Below are positions 16,689 through 25,060 of a DNA stretch of 64,000 bases, piece after piece. Both the position numbers and the translations under genes were made by a program. Location: NCBI RefSeq assembly GCF_017355935.1, contig NZ_JAFIQT010000001.1:372001-436000 (forward strand), in the 5' to 3' direction. Under the pieces are notes generated by a model. The model saw only the letters and a program-made list of their open reading frames with translations, had not been told where the DNA came from and did no database searches. Position 1 is the stretch's first letter, and each line of letters starts with the position of its first letter. Origin of the DNA: Telluribacter humicola (GTDB taxonomy: Bacteria; Bacteroidota; Bacteroidia; Cytophagales; Spirosomataceae).

Positions 16689-16928
16689 ATGGCTAAGGTT
16701 TGTCAAATTACTGGAAAAAGAACACGTGTAGGTAACAACGTATCGCACGCTAATAATAAGACGAAGCGTAAGTTTTACCCTAACTTGCAGAAGAAGCGCT
16801 TTTTCATTCCTTCTACGGGTGAATGGGTTACTCTGAAAGTATCTACGTCGGCTCTTCGCACTATCAACAAGAATGGTGTTGAGGCTGTTATCAAGAAAGC
16901 TTACGAAAAAGGTACGCTTACTTTCTAA
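16689..16928 (+). CDS. rpmB: 50S ribosomal protein L28
   Basis: The start at 16689 gives [24 protein letters not shown], the standard L28 N-terminus; the 14 upstream in-frame codons contain the promoter and are excluded. The 79-residue product includes the conserved [17 protein letters not shown] block and has only one Cys, so it is a zinc-free L28. rpmG (L33), which often follows in this phylum, is not present; instead a palindrome and a terminator follow. Confidence 0.97.
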   Translation: MAKVCQITGKRTRVGNNVSHANNKTKRKFYPNLQKKRFFIPSTGEWVTLKVSTSALRTINKNGVEAVIKKAYEKGTLTF

Positions 16929-16932
16929 GACA

Positions 16933-16948
16933 TTGTATCGCGATACAA
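16933..16948. repeat. Perfect 16-bp palindrome TTGTATCGCGATACAA
   Basis: A self-complementary 16-mer 5 nt after the rpmB stop and before the terminator. Eight-base half sites without a loop favour a dimeric protein-binding site or a chance palindrome over an RNA hairpin. Confidence 0.5.
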
Positions 16949-16969
16949 CGAATTTGTTAACGTGTTGCT

Positions 16970-16998
16970 AAAGGCTTCTCCTACTCGGTGAAGCCTTT
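16970..16998 (+). terminator. Intrinsic terminator of rpmB
   Basis: Stem AAAGGCTTC (16970-16978) with GAAGCCTTT (16990-16998), 11-nt loop, followed by a T-rich tract. Confidence 0.85.
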
Positions 16999-17134
16999 TC
17001 ATTTTTGCCTCCTTCCGTTTTTTCTCGCCTCTTTCCGCTCAGCCCCACTTTTAGCTGTTCATCATTTTTTTGTACCGAACCATTCACGGTATGCGTTGTT
17101 TTGCTTTGTATACTAATGAGAAAAATTCAATTCT

Positions 17135-19501
17135 ATGAGATGTTGGCTGCGTTTACTCCTCTCTTCTTTTCTCCTCTTATGCATAGGTACAGCAGGTAAG
17201 GCACAGGATAAAGTTACGGTTAGTGGGTATGCTAAGGATGCTTCTAACGGCGAAGGCCTGATCGGGGTATCGGTATATGTACGTGAGGCGGGCACTGGGG
17301 TTGTCACCAATCCCTATGGTTTTTATTCACTGACCCTGCCTAGTGGCTCCTATACCCTGGTGTTCAGCTATATCGGGTACAATAAAGTAGAAAGAACAGT
17401 CACTCTCACTACCGACCAGCGTCTTGATGTAGAGATGTCAGAGGAAAGCAAGCAGTTGCAGGAGGTAGTAATATCAACCCGGAAGGAGGATGAGAATGTA
17501 AGGAGTATAGAAATGTCGGTAAACCGGGTAGAGATGAAAACCATCCGGCAGATGCCCGCCCTGCTGGGGGAAGTGGACCTGATCCGAAGTATCCAATTAC
17601 TACCGGGTGTGACTACCGTGGGTGAAGGAGCATCGGGTTTCAATGTGCGCGGTGGAGATATCTCTCAGAATCTGGTCCTGCTCGACGAAGCTCCTGTCTA
17701 CAATTCCTCCCACCTGTTTGGCTTCTTTTCGGTATTCAACCCGGATGTGGTCAAGGATGTCAAACTGATCAAAGGTGGTATACCGGCTCAGTACGGGGGC
17801 AGAATCTCGTCCATTCTGGATGTGCGGATGAAGGAAGGAAACTCTAAAAAACGTGAGATTAACGGAGGAATAGGAACTATCTTCTCCCGACTGACCTATG
17901 AGCAGCCCTTCATGCAGGGGCGCGGATCATTCATTGTGGCGGCGCGTCGCTCTTATATAGATGTATTGGCTAAGCCTTTCCTGAATAAAGACCTGAAAGG
18001 GGCTCGCTTTAACTTCTATGACCTGACCGCCAAAGCCAACTACCGTCTCAATGATAAGAATACCTTCTATGCCTCCGGCTACTTCGGGCGCGATGTATTC
18101 GGGGCTGATTTTGGTTTTGGCTGGGGCAATGGTACCGCCACTGCCCGCTGGAACCACATATTTTCGAACAAGCTATTCCTGAACCTGACCGGCTACTATA
18201 GCAACTACGACTACGCGCTGGAGTCAAGCCGGGATGAGAATAACCCCGACCGGTTTACCTGGAACTCCAAGATCATCAGTAAGAGCGTCAAGCCGGACTT
18301 TACCTACTACCTGACGCCCAACAACCAGATTACCTTTGGGGGCCAGTATATCCACTATGACTCCCGCCCTGGTGCGGCTATAGCGATTTCGGCGGGTGAG
18401 CGACGTGATATTAGCCTCGACCCCCGCTATGGCGACGAGTCAGCTCTGTACATAGGTAATGAGCAGAAGGTAGCCGACTGGCTGTCGCTGCAGTATGGCA
18501 TACGCTACTCCCTCTACCGCTACCTGGGACCAGGACAAGCGTATGACTACCGGGAGATTGTGAAAGGTGAGCGGAAATTTCCGGTACTGCCGGGTGAGCA
18601 GTATGAAAAGGGAGAGGTGATACAGCAGTATGGCAACTGGGAGCCCCGCTTCTCAATGAACATAGGTTTATCATCCACGGCTTCGATCAAAGCCAGCTAT
18701 AACCGCACGGCCCAGTACCTGCACCTGCTCTCCAATACCGCCGCCAGCTCTCCGTTGGATGTATGGACGCTGAGTACCCGCAACATCCGCCCCGAACTGG
18801 CCGATCAGGTAGCGCTGGGCTGGTTCCAGAACTTCCGGGACAATACTTTTGAGGCGTCCGTAGAAGTCTACTACAAGACCCTGCTGAATCAGATCGATTA
18901 CGTCCGCAACTCTGATCTGCTGCTCAACCGTTACGTCGAGGGTGACCTGCTCTTTGGTGAGGGACGGGCCTACGGAGCGGAGTTCTACGTCAAAAAGAAC
19001 AAAGGCCGTCTGACCGGCTGGCTCAGCTATACACTGGCACGTACAGAGCGCCTGATTGAAGGAGTCAACAATGACGACTGGTTCCCCGCCCGATTTGATA
19101 AGCCCCACAACTTTACCGCGGTGGGTATATTCGGGCTGAACGACCGCTGGACCCTTTCTTCCAACTTTACCTATACGTCCGGGACACCCGCTACCTTCCC
19201 GACCAACCGCTTTGTCTGGAACGGATGGGCCCTGCCTTACAATACCTACAATGCCCGTAACAACAACCGCATTCCGGCCTACCACCGATTAGACCTGGCG
19301 GCTACGCTGAAGGCACGTCGAAAGTTATTCGGAAAGGGTGAAGGAGAGTGGGTATTCTCAGTATACAACGTGTACAATCGCCGCAATCCTTTTTCGGTAT
19401 ATGTACAGCAGAAAGAAGATATGCCTCAGGTCACAGAAGCGATACGCTACTCTGTAATAGGTACCGTAGTACCCGCTGTGACCTATAATTTTAAGTTTTA
19501 A
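17135..19501 (+). CDS. TonB-dependent receptor with carboxypeptidase-regulatory-like N-terminal domain
   Basis: Outer-membrane active transporter, 788 residues. A signal peptide (1-23, ending GKAQ) is followed by a CarboxypepD_reg-like domain (about 26-110: GYAKDASNGEGLIGVSVYV), then a plug with FNVRGGDISQNLVLLDEAPVYN and IKGGIPAQYGGRISSILDVR, and a 22-strand-type barrel ending in aromatic-F (YNFKF). No SusD partner is present; instead a DUF4249 lipoprotein follows two genes later, a frequent partner of this receptor class. The ligand is unknown. The start follows a T-rich non-coding stretch after rpmB. Confidence 0.94.
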   Translation: MRCWLRLLLSSFLLLCIGTAGKAQDKVTVSGYAKDASNGEGLIGVSVYVREAGTGVVTNPYGFYSLTLPSGSYTLVFSYIGYNKVERTVTLTTDQRLDVEMSEESKQLQEVVISTRKEDENVRSIEMSVNRVEMKTIRQMPALLGEVDLIRSIQLLPGVTTVGEGASGFNVRGGDISQNLVLLDEAPVYNSSHLFGFFSVFNPDVVKDVKLIKGGIPAQYGGRISSILDVRMKEGNSKKREINGGIGTIFSRLTYEQPFMQGRGSFIVAARRSYIDVLAKPFLNKDLKGARFNFYDLTAKANYRLNDKNTFYASGYFGRDVFGADFGFGWGNGTATARWNHIFSNKLFLNLTGYYSNYDYALESSRDENNPDRFTWNSKIISKSVKPDFTYYLTPNNQITFGGQYIHYDSRPGAAIAISAGERRDISLDPRYGDESALYIGNEQKVADWLSLQYGIRYSLYRYLGPGQAYDYREIVKGERKFPVLPGEQYEKGEVIQQYGNWEPRFSMNIGLSSTASIKASYNRTAQYLHLLSNTAASSPLDVWTLSTRNIRPELADQVALGWFQNFRDNTFEASVEVYYKTLLNQIDYVRNSDLLLNRYVEGDLLFGEGRAYGAEFYVKKNKGRLTGWLSYTLARTERLIEGVNNDDWFPARFDKPHNFTAVGIFGLNDRWTLSSNFTYTSGTPATFPTNRFVWNGWALPYNTYNARNNNRIPAYHRLDLAATLKARRKLFGKGEGEWVFSVYNVYNRRNPFSVYVQQKEDMPQVTEAIRYSVIGTVVPAVTYNFKF

Positions 19502-19521
19502 CCTCTATTTGAAATAATACT

Positions 19522-20190
19522 ATGTCTACTCCTCAAACTATAACCGTACTGGGGGCCACTGGACGTACGGGTATCTGGATCGCGAAGGAAGCGCTGGCGC
19601 AGGGATACAAGGTACAGGCCATTGTCCGTAAGCCAGATGCATGGAGGGTACGGCACGAGAACCTAACAGTAATAGAAGGCTCACCCAGCGACGAGCAGGT
19701 ACTTCGTAAAGCCCTAGCGGGTAGTGATGCCATACTTAGTGCACTAAATATTTCCCGTAAGACCGATTTTCCCTGGTCGGCGCTCCGGTCGCCGGAGGAC
19801 CTGCTTTCATCTACTGCCCGGAAACTGGTTCGTGTTTGTCAGGAGTTGAAGGTCAAACGTCTGATAGTTACCACCGCCTGGGGGGTAGCCGAAACTAAGA
19901 AAGACATACCCGGCTGGTTTCGGTTCCTGATTGATAACAGTAACATAGGAGTACCCTACCGGGACCATGAGCGGCAGGAGGAGGTTATCGAAAAGTCAGG
20001 TCTGGACTGGACCCTCGTCCGCCCCGTTGGTCTTACAAATGGTACTGGGGAACAGGAAGTGAAAGTAGTACTAGACTCTACCTCCCGACCTAACCTTACC
20101 ATCAGCCGCCGGACAGTAGCGCTATTTATGCTGGAGTGCCTGGCGGAAGGGCGATACGTAAAGCAAAAGCCGATAATTTCTTCAAACTAG
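19522..20190 (+). CDS. NAD(P)-binding SDR-type protein (NmrA/atypical SDR)
   Basis: A 222-residue cytoplasmic Rossmann-fold protein. The dinucleotide motif VLGATGRTGIWIA lies at about residues 9-21. The later LIVTTAWGVAET and DWTLVRPVGLTNG are typical of NAD(P)H-binding atypical SDRs related to flavin reductase/NmrA proteins; a classic YxxxK pair is not evident. It sits 20 nt after the TonB receptor and 12 nt before the DUF4249 gene, so all three are probably co-transcribed, although the functional link to transport is not obvious. Confidence 0.85.
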   Translation: MSTPQTITVLGATGRTGIWIAKEALAQGYKVQAIVRKPDAWRVRHENLTVIEGSPSDEQVLRKALAGSDAILSALNISRKTDFPWSALRSPEDLLSSTARKLVRVCQELKVKRLIVTTAWGVAETKKDIPGWFRFLIDNSNIGVPYRDHERQEEVIEKSGLDWTLVRPVGLTNGTGEQEVKVVLDSTSRPNLTISRRTVALFMLECLAEGRYVKQKPIISSN

Positions 20191-20202
20191 GAGTAATAGA
20201 AT

Positions 20203-21153
20203 ATGAAAACGAGACGTAGCTATATTTCATTCGTATACCTGGTAGTACTACTGGCGACGAGTACGTGGCTGGTCAGTTGTGAAGATGTGATAGATCTGGA
20301 GGTAGAGAATGGGCCTCAGCTACTCGCGGTAGATGGCTGGATCACCAATCAACCGGGCCCGCAGCGCATCCGCCTGACGCTGGCATCGGGGTACTTTGAT
20401 AATAACGAGCCTCAGCCCGCCCTGAATGCAGAGGTGACCATAACCGATGATCTGGGTAAGGTATTTACCTTTGAAGATATCAACAACAACGGCGTATATG
20501 AGTGGAAGCCTCAGCAGATTGATACGCTCAATGCTTTGACTTTAGATACACTGGGTCATATAGGGCGGAGCTACACACTGCGTGTGAAGTACGCGGGCGA
20601 AGAGTATACGGCTACCAGCACTATCAGGCCCGTACCGGTTATTGACTCCCTGGTGTATCAGTTTGAAAGCTTGCCTTTCACGCCACCTAATGGCCCGAAG
20701 GAAGGCTATATTGCGGAGTTTTACGCCCGTGATTTTGCAGGCGTAGGGGATACCTATTGGATCAAAGCCCTGCGGGGAGGAGGCTTGTACGCTGATGATC
20801 CCGAAAATATTACACTGGCCTTTGACGCGGCATTTTCACCCGGTTCTGTATCGGACGGATTGGTGTTCATACTGCCTCTCCGACGCGCTATCAACGTTAA
20901 TCAACTCTTTTCGGCCGGCGATACGGTGGGGGTTGAGCTGCATAGTATTACACCCGAGAGTTACTACTTCTTACAGCAGGTACGGCAGGAGTCATCCAAC
21001 GGAGGCATATTTGCTACGCCACCGGCTAATATTTTTACCAATATCCGTAATCGTAATCCCAACGGACAGAAAGCGCTGGGCTTTTTTGGAGCTTCTGCCA
21101 TCAGCCGCGCCGAAACTATTATAGATCCGGCGAAAGCGCGCCCGGAGGAGTAG
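20203..21153 (+). CDS. DUF4249 domain lipoprotein (TonB receptor partner)
   Basis: A 316-residue predicted lipoprotein: N-terminal helix and lipobox LVSC with Cys26, followed by EDVIDLEVENGPQLLAVDGWITNQPGPQRIRLTL, the signature opening of DUF4249. The family is found almost only in Bacteroidota, normally beside TonB-dependent receptors, and is thought to act as a surface or periplasmic accessory. The C-terminus FGASAISRAETII is also family-typical. The gene is last in the receptor operon. Confidence 0.9.
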   Translation: MKTRRSYISFVYLVVLLATSTWLVSCEDVIDLEVENGPQLLAVDGWITNQPGPQRIRLTLASGYFDNNEPQPALNAEVTITDDLGKVFTFEDINNNGVYEWKPQQIDTLNALTLDTLGHIGRSYTLRVKYAGEEYTATSTIRPVPVIDSLVYQFESLPFTPPNGPKEGYIAEFYARDFAGVGDTYWIKALRGGGLYADDPENITLAFDAAFSPGSVSDGLVFILPLRRAINVNQLFSAGDTVGVELHSITPESYYFLQQVRQESSNGGIFATPPANIFTNIRNRNPNGQKALGFFGASAISRAETIIDPAKARPEE

Positions 21154-21154
21154 A

Positions 21155-21330
21155 GTACTGAGTAAGTCAGTGAATGAGTGATTAAGTGAAAGGCCGAATA
21201 GGAAGGTGGAGTGGCAAAAGAGTGAAACGTATTCTAAAATTAGCGTGAGGTACCCTATAGCAAATACGAGGAATCTCACTGATATCCTGCCATCGACATT
21301 CACTCATCCACTCATTCATCCAATCAAGCA
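21155..21330. repeat. Degenerate short-period repeats at a convergent gene junction
   Basis: The 185-nt junction has TGAGT/GAATGAGTGA-like repeats on the left (about 21158-21187) and CATTCACTCATCCACTCATT on the right (21297-21316). TGAATGAGTG on the left is the complement of CACTCATTCA on the right, so the two ends can pair across about 110 nt. No gene is seen. Confidence 0.35.
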
Positions 21331-21338
21331 CAACTAAC

Positions 21339-23447
21339 TTAAAACTGATACATCACCTGTGCTTTCACATCACTACGGGTACTGCCTTGTATTTCGTTAA
21401 GGCCGGAGCTAATAACGTCAATATTGGAGTAGCGGGTTTGGGACCAGCGGAGCCACACCCGCAGGTGCTTGTTAAGTACATACCGCGCCATGAGGTAGTG
21501 ACGGGTGCCCTGGTTGTAATAGGCGGGTAGCGAGAAAGCATACAGCACATCCTTCTCATATACATACTGGCGGCTGTCGTACCCATCGGTGGAGAAGACA
21601 GCTACACGAGCACTCAATTCGAGCTGCCGCCACCGCCAGGTTACGTCCTGTAGTACTGTGACACCTCGTGAGCGGGAGGTACCCTGATAGATAAAGTCCC
21701 CACCCTGCACCCGCGTACGCACGCTGTATTTCAGAGGTACTTCGTATTCAAAATTGATCAGAGCCGTACGGCGAATGGTGGTAGCAAGCGGACGCATAGG
21801 CTGTTCGCTGCTGCCAGGCAGGTTGCGCTGCTTGTGCTCCTCATGCAGGAGCGCGTAGGTACGCAGTCGGCGGTTGGGCATCCACTGCGCGTGCAGGAAA
21901 TAGTCATAGCCGTCTGAAGGAGCATTGATCAGGTACTTGAGCCAGGGGAAGCGAAAACGATCGTAAAACCCGCTGAACTGCCAGCGACGACTGGGCGAGT
22001 ACCTGAGTCCCCAGTAAGTACCCGTTTCGTTGATGGGTCGGGTAGCCTCACCGAATGAGTTGCCGTAGAAGGTGTGAAAGTGCCGGTCGTAGTGGCGGAG
22101 CAGGAGGGTAAAGTCCAGTGTCTTGCCCAGAGCAGCTATTAAGCCACCAATCCCCCCAACACCCCCGCTCGTGGATCGTGCCCCCTCACCGAAGAAGTGA
22201 ATATTCTGCCAGCGGTAGTCGCCGTGTATACCTACCACCAGATTTTCTTTTCCGGTAAATTCAAACCGATTATAAGGAACATTACGTCGCTGGAGATCAG
22301 CTCCGAAAGTAGTATGCAGAGCCGTAATACCTACCTGTCCCCGTTGCGAAGGAGCGCGGTACAGAGCATGAAAACCCAGATTCTGCTCCGGGATAATACC
22401 CTGCCGGGCCTGCTCAGCGGGCGTTCGGTGCAGTCCGGCTGTTTGTAAAGACGATACCAACAGTTGGCCCGGCAACACGTTATCAGGATTAAGGCTGGCG
22501 TCGCGGCGTACGCCCGAGTAAAAGGCCGTAAAGTCGATGGTACGGGTCAGTGCGTAGGTAGCGGCAATCCCCCGAAAGAAGCCTGCCTCCAGTACCGAGG
22601 TGTAGGGGCGTAGCCCGAGGGTACTACGGTAGGTAGTCCGGATCACCTCTGCTCCTTTTCCCAGCGAAAAGCCCGCTGCCACCACCATGCCCTGTCCGGC
22701 CTGCATCTGAAAATCCCCCACAATAAGGTTCTTGAGCCGCCCCCGGTTCATGATTTGGGCGTGAAAGGAAGTAAAGTCGGGACCGAACACCTGCCGGTCG
22801 GGCTGCCAGCGTACTAATTCACCGGCGTCTTTCTCCATGGTAAAGCCAATGCTGTAAGCGCCGGTACGGGCATAGCGGTAGCGGGCGTACCACTGCATAG
22901 GACCACCCACGTAGCGGGTCAGGGAGCGTGAAGAGGTATCAACAGCGGTAAAGCCACGCTGGGTTTCGAGAAGCCGCTCCGTGCGAAGCATCAGGAAGTG
23001 CTGCGTAGGATTTTGAAGGCTCTGCCTGAAGGGGAGGCCCGTTTCCTGCACAATTACAAACGGCAGCAGGCGTCGGATAGTAGGCAGGTCGAAACCCGGT
23101 ATGGCCTGTAATTCATACAGCGACAGGAGCGGCCCTAACTTAGCGCGGTAGTCGAAGAAGGCGTTGAGCTGCTCCTGCGACAGCAGATAAGTAGCCGCCA
23201 GTTCATCACGGGTGACGGTATTGAGATTGCGCGGGTTGGTGTAAAGCTGGAAAAGAGCTTCGTATAGCTCTTCGTAGTTGGCCTCATCGGTAGGTACCGG
23301 GAAAAGCTCCTGAATAAAGGCGTTAATATCGATTTCAGGACGGGGAGGTTCCTGAGCGAATATCGGAGAGGATATCAAAACAAAGAGCCATACCATCTGG
23401 CGTAGGGTAGTAACTATCGCGGATGGTATGGCTCTTTTAAAATCCAT
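21339..23447 (-). CDS. Exported helix-hairpin-helix protein with outer-membrane beta-barrel-like body
   Basis: A 702-residue protein. A signal peptide ends at about residue 31 (SSPIFAQ). Residues about 75-131 form a ComEA-like helix-hairpin-helix region (LNTVTRDELAATYLLSQEQL...LQAIPGFDLPTIRRLLP). The remaining 550 residues have alternating aromatic strands ending in VMYQF, like an outer-membrane barrel. The class is common but uncharacterised in Cytophagales. A start at 23396 (Met18, MVWLFVLISSPIFAQ) is equally plausible because the first 17 codons lie in a terminator-like hairpin after nadC. Confidence 0.82.
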   Translation of the reverse strand: MDFKRAIPSAIVTTLRQMVWLFVLISSPIFAQEPPRPEIDINAFIQELFPVPTDEANYEELYEALFQLYTNPRNLNTVTRDELAATYLLSQEQLNAFFDYRAKLGPLLSLYELQAIPGFDLPTIRRLLPFVIVQETGLPFRQSLQNPTQHFLMLRTERLLETQRGFTAVDTSSRSLTRYVGGPMQWYARYRYARTGAYSIGFTMEKDAGELVRWQPDRQVFGPDFTSFHAQIMNRGRLKNLIVGDFQMQAGQGMVVAAGFSLGKGAEVIRTTYRSTLGLRPYTSVLEAGFFRGIAATYALTRTIDFTAFYSGVRRDASLNPDNVLPGQLLVSSLQTAGLHRTPAEQARQGIIPEQNLGFHALYRAPSQRGQVGITALHTTFGADLQRRNVPYNRFEFTGKENLVVGIHGDYRWQNIHFFGEGARSTSGGVGGIGGLIAALGKTLDFTLLLRHYDRHFHTFYGNSFGEATRPINETGTYWGLRYSPSRRWQFSGFYDRFRFPWLKYLINAPSDGYDYFLHAQWMPNRRLRTYALLHEEHKQRNLPGSSEQPMRPLATTIRRTALINFEYEVPLKYSVRTRVQGGDFIYQGTSRSRGVTVLQDVTWRWRQLELSARVAVFSTDGYDSRQYVYEKDVLYAFSLPAYYNQGTRHYLMARYVLNKHLRVWLRWSQTRYSNIDVISSGLNEIQGSTRSDVKAQVMYQF
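23382..23437 (-). terminator. Terminator-like hairpin after nadC, inside the next gene's start
   Basis: Perfect 16-bp stem (23382-23397 with 23422-23437), 24-nt loop, followed on the minus strand by TTTGTTTTG. It lies 27 nt after the nadC stop and overlaps codons 4-22 of the helix-hairpin-helix gene. It may terminate or attenuate read-through from nadC. Confidence 0.6.
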
Positions 23448-23463
23448 ATCGGTTCAGCTAGCG

Positions 23464-24312
23464 TCAGAAGGCCTTCAGACTTAGATCCAGGCTCTTGATC
23501 TGGTGCGTCAGGGCTCCGCTCGATATACCATCTACACCGGTTTCGGCTACGGCTCTTAGGGTCGTCTCATTGATATTGCCCGACGCCTCGGTCTCGAACC
23601 GGTCACCAATGCGGCGTACTGCTTCGCGCATATCATCCAGCGAGAAGTTGTCCAGCATGATGATATCGACTCCCCCTACGCGCAGTATCTCGTCTACCTC
23701 GCCCAGGTTACGCGCTTCTACCTCTATTTTGAGGGTTTTTCCAGTTTTCTGAATATAGGTACGGGCGTTGCTGATAGCCGCTTCAATACCTCCGGCGTAG
23801 TCTACGTGGTTGTCCTTGATCATGATCATGTCGTAGAGGCCCATGCGGTGGTTAACGGCCCCACCTATACGGGTTGCCATTTTTTCGAAGGCTCTGAAAT
23901 TGGGAGTAGTCTTCCGGGTATCCAGCAGCTTGACGGGCAGATCGGCAATGAGGTCTACCATGTGTCGGGTAGAGGTAGCTATGCCACTCATGCGCTGCAT
24001 AATATTGAGTACCAGTCGCTCGGCCTGAAGGATAGAACGCGCGCTGCCTTCAACGGTCAGTACCACATCTCCCACCTTTATCGAGGCACCGTCCTGCAGT
24101 TGTACATCTATATCAAGAGTAGCGTCTACTTCTTTGAAAATAGTCAGCGCTACTTCTACTCCCGCCAGTATACCGTCCTGCTTGACCAGCAGGCGAGCCC
24201 GCTTGGAGGCCTCAGCAGGTACACAGGACAATGAGGTATGGTCACCATCGCCAATGTCTTCTAGCAGCGCCAGTTTAATAAGATCTAGTAAATTATGAGG
24301 ATTTGTTTCCAT
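23464..24312 (-). CDS. nadC: Nicotinate-nucleotide pyrophosphorylase (carboxylating), quinolinate phosphoribosyltransferase
   Basis: Converts quinolinate and PRPP to nicotinate mononucleotide, CO2 and PPi in de novo NAD synthesis. The 282-residue length is usual. Family motifs are LALLEDIGDGDHTS, LNIMQRMSGIATSTR, LLDTRKTTPNFR, NHRMGLYDMIMIKDNH, KIEVEARNL and DNFSLDDM. nadA and nadB are not adjacent. Tight spacing with the downstream helix-hairpin-helix gene suggests partial read-through controlled by a hairpin. Confidence 0.97.
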   Translation of the reverse strand: METNPHNLLDLIKLALLEDIGDGDHTSLSCVPAEASKRARLLVKQDGILAGVEVALTIFKEVDATLDIDVQLQDGASIKVGDVVLTVEGSARSILQAERLVLNIMQRMSGIATSTRHMVDLIADLPVKLLDTRKTTPNFRAFEKMATRIGGAVNHRMGLYDMIMIKDNHVDYAGGIEAAISNARTYIQKTGKTLKIEVEARNLGEVDEILRVGGVDIIMLDNFSLDDMREAVRRIGDRFETEASGNINETTLRAVAETGVDGISSGALTHQIKSLDLSLKAF

Positions 24313-24477
24313 GTCGCCGAAAATACTGTGTACTTATGAAACGACCAAACCTCTATTTTCGTTACAGGGTACATAGAAGGTGCTCATTTGTAGAAGATAA
24401 CATCTTGATCCTGTATAATGTGTATTTAGATAGTTTCAATATTTTCTTCTTATAATACCACTAATATCTACCAAACA

Positions 24478-24509
24478 TTTGGTTATCTGATTTTTTGGAA
24501 TGAACTTTG
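24478..24509 (+). promoter_or_regulatory. Predicted promoter of the small protein gene at 24540
   Basis: TTTG (24478-24481), 20 nt, then GAACTTTG (24502-24509), one mismatch from TAnnTTTG. It would start transcription about 23 nt before the GTG at 24540. Confidence 0.5.
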
Positions 24510-24539
24510 CGCCCTCAAACGTAAACCGACTGCCTGACA

Positions 24540-24914
24540 GTGCATAAGAAGCAACGACATATCACCCAATTTGTGAGCTGGTTCATGGCCACAATACTGC
24601 TTATGGTAGCAGTAGGGGGTAAGTCATGGTCAGTATCGCAGGAGGGAAAGCATAAGGTGGCCCTGGAGCAGAAGGCTACCGCAGCGGATGAGAGTCGCTC
24701 TGATGCCGCTAAGGTGAGTGAACTATCGCTGGATGCGGTAGTGATACCGGCGGCTTCTTTTGATTTTGCACAAGCTATTTACTTGCTTCCACCGCCTACC
24801 TGGCATTTTGTGGAAGTTGCTACGGCAATACCGGCTTCTTTCAGTGAGCCGTTTTATCTGTTCTCTTACTTTCGAAAAGTCTTTGGGCATCATATTGCCA
24901 TCAATGCTCCCTAA
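24540..24914 (+). CDS. Hypothetical small membrane-anchored or exported protein
   Basis: A 124-residue protein starting with GTG (VHKKQRHITQFVSWFMATILLMVAVGGKSW), whose first 27 residues form a signal-anchor or signal peptide. A charged middle and a hydrophobic, aromatic C-terminal half (FDFAQAIYLLPPPTWHF, FYLFSYFRKVFGHHI) follow. I do not recognise a family. The good upstream promoter and codon use like its neighbours support a real gene. It precedes secDF by 146 nt on the same strand. Confidence 0.6.
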   Translation: MHKKQRHITQFVSWFMATILLMVAVGGKSWSVSQEGKHKVALEQKATAADESRSDAAKVSELSLDAVVIPAASFDFAQAIYLLPPPTWHFVEVATAIPASFSEPFYLFSYFRKVFGHHIAINAP

Positions 24915-25060
24915 GCCCGTAACTCACGGACTTCCTTCGCGGAAATACTCTTATCATCAGTAGATACATCGTTCTGTAGCGTATGTCATTGACATAGCGC
25001 CAGGGCATAAGTATCACCTATTTCTTCTTATGTAATTATCTTAATCTATCTGTATAACAA

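Noticed and set aside
18671-19285. 204-codon minus-strand open frame inside the TonB receptor gene
   Set aside because: Shadow of the receptor; composition reflects the reverse complement of barrel codons.
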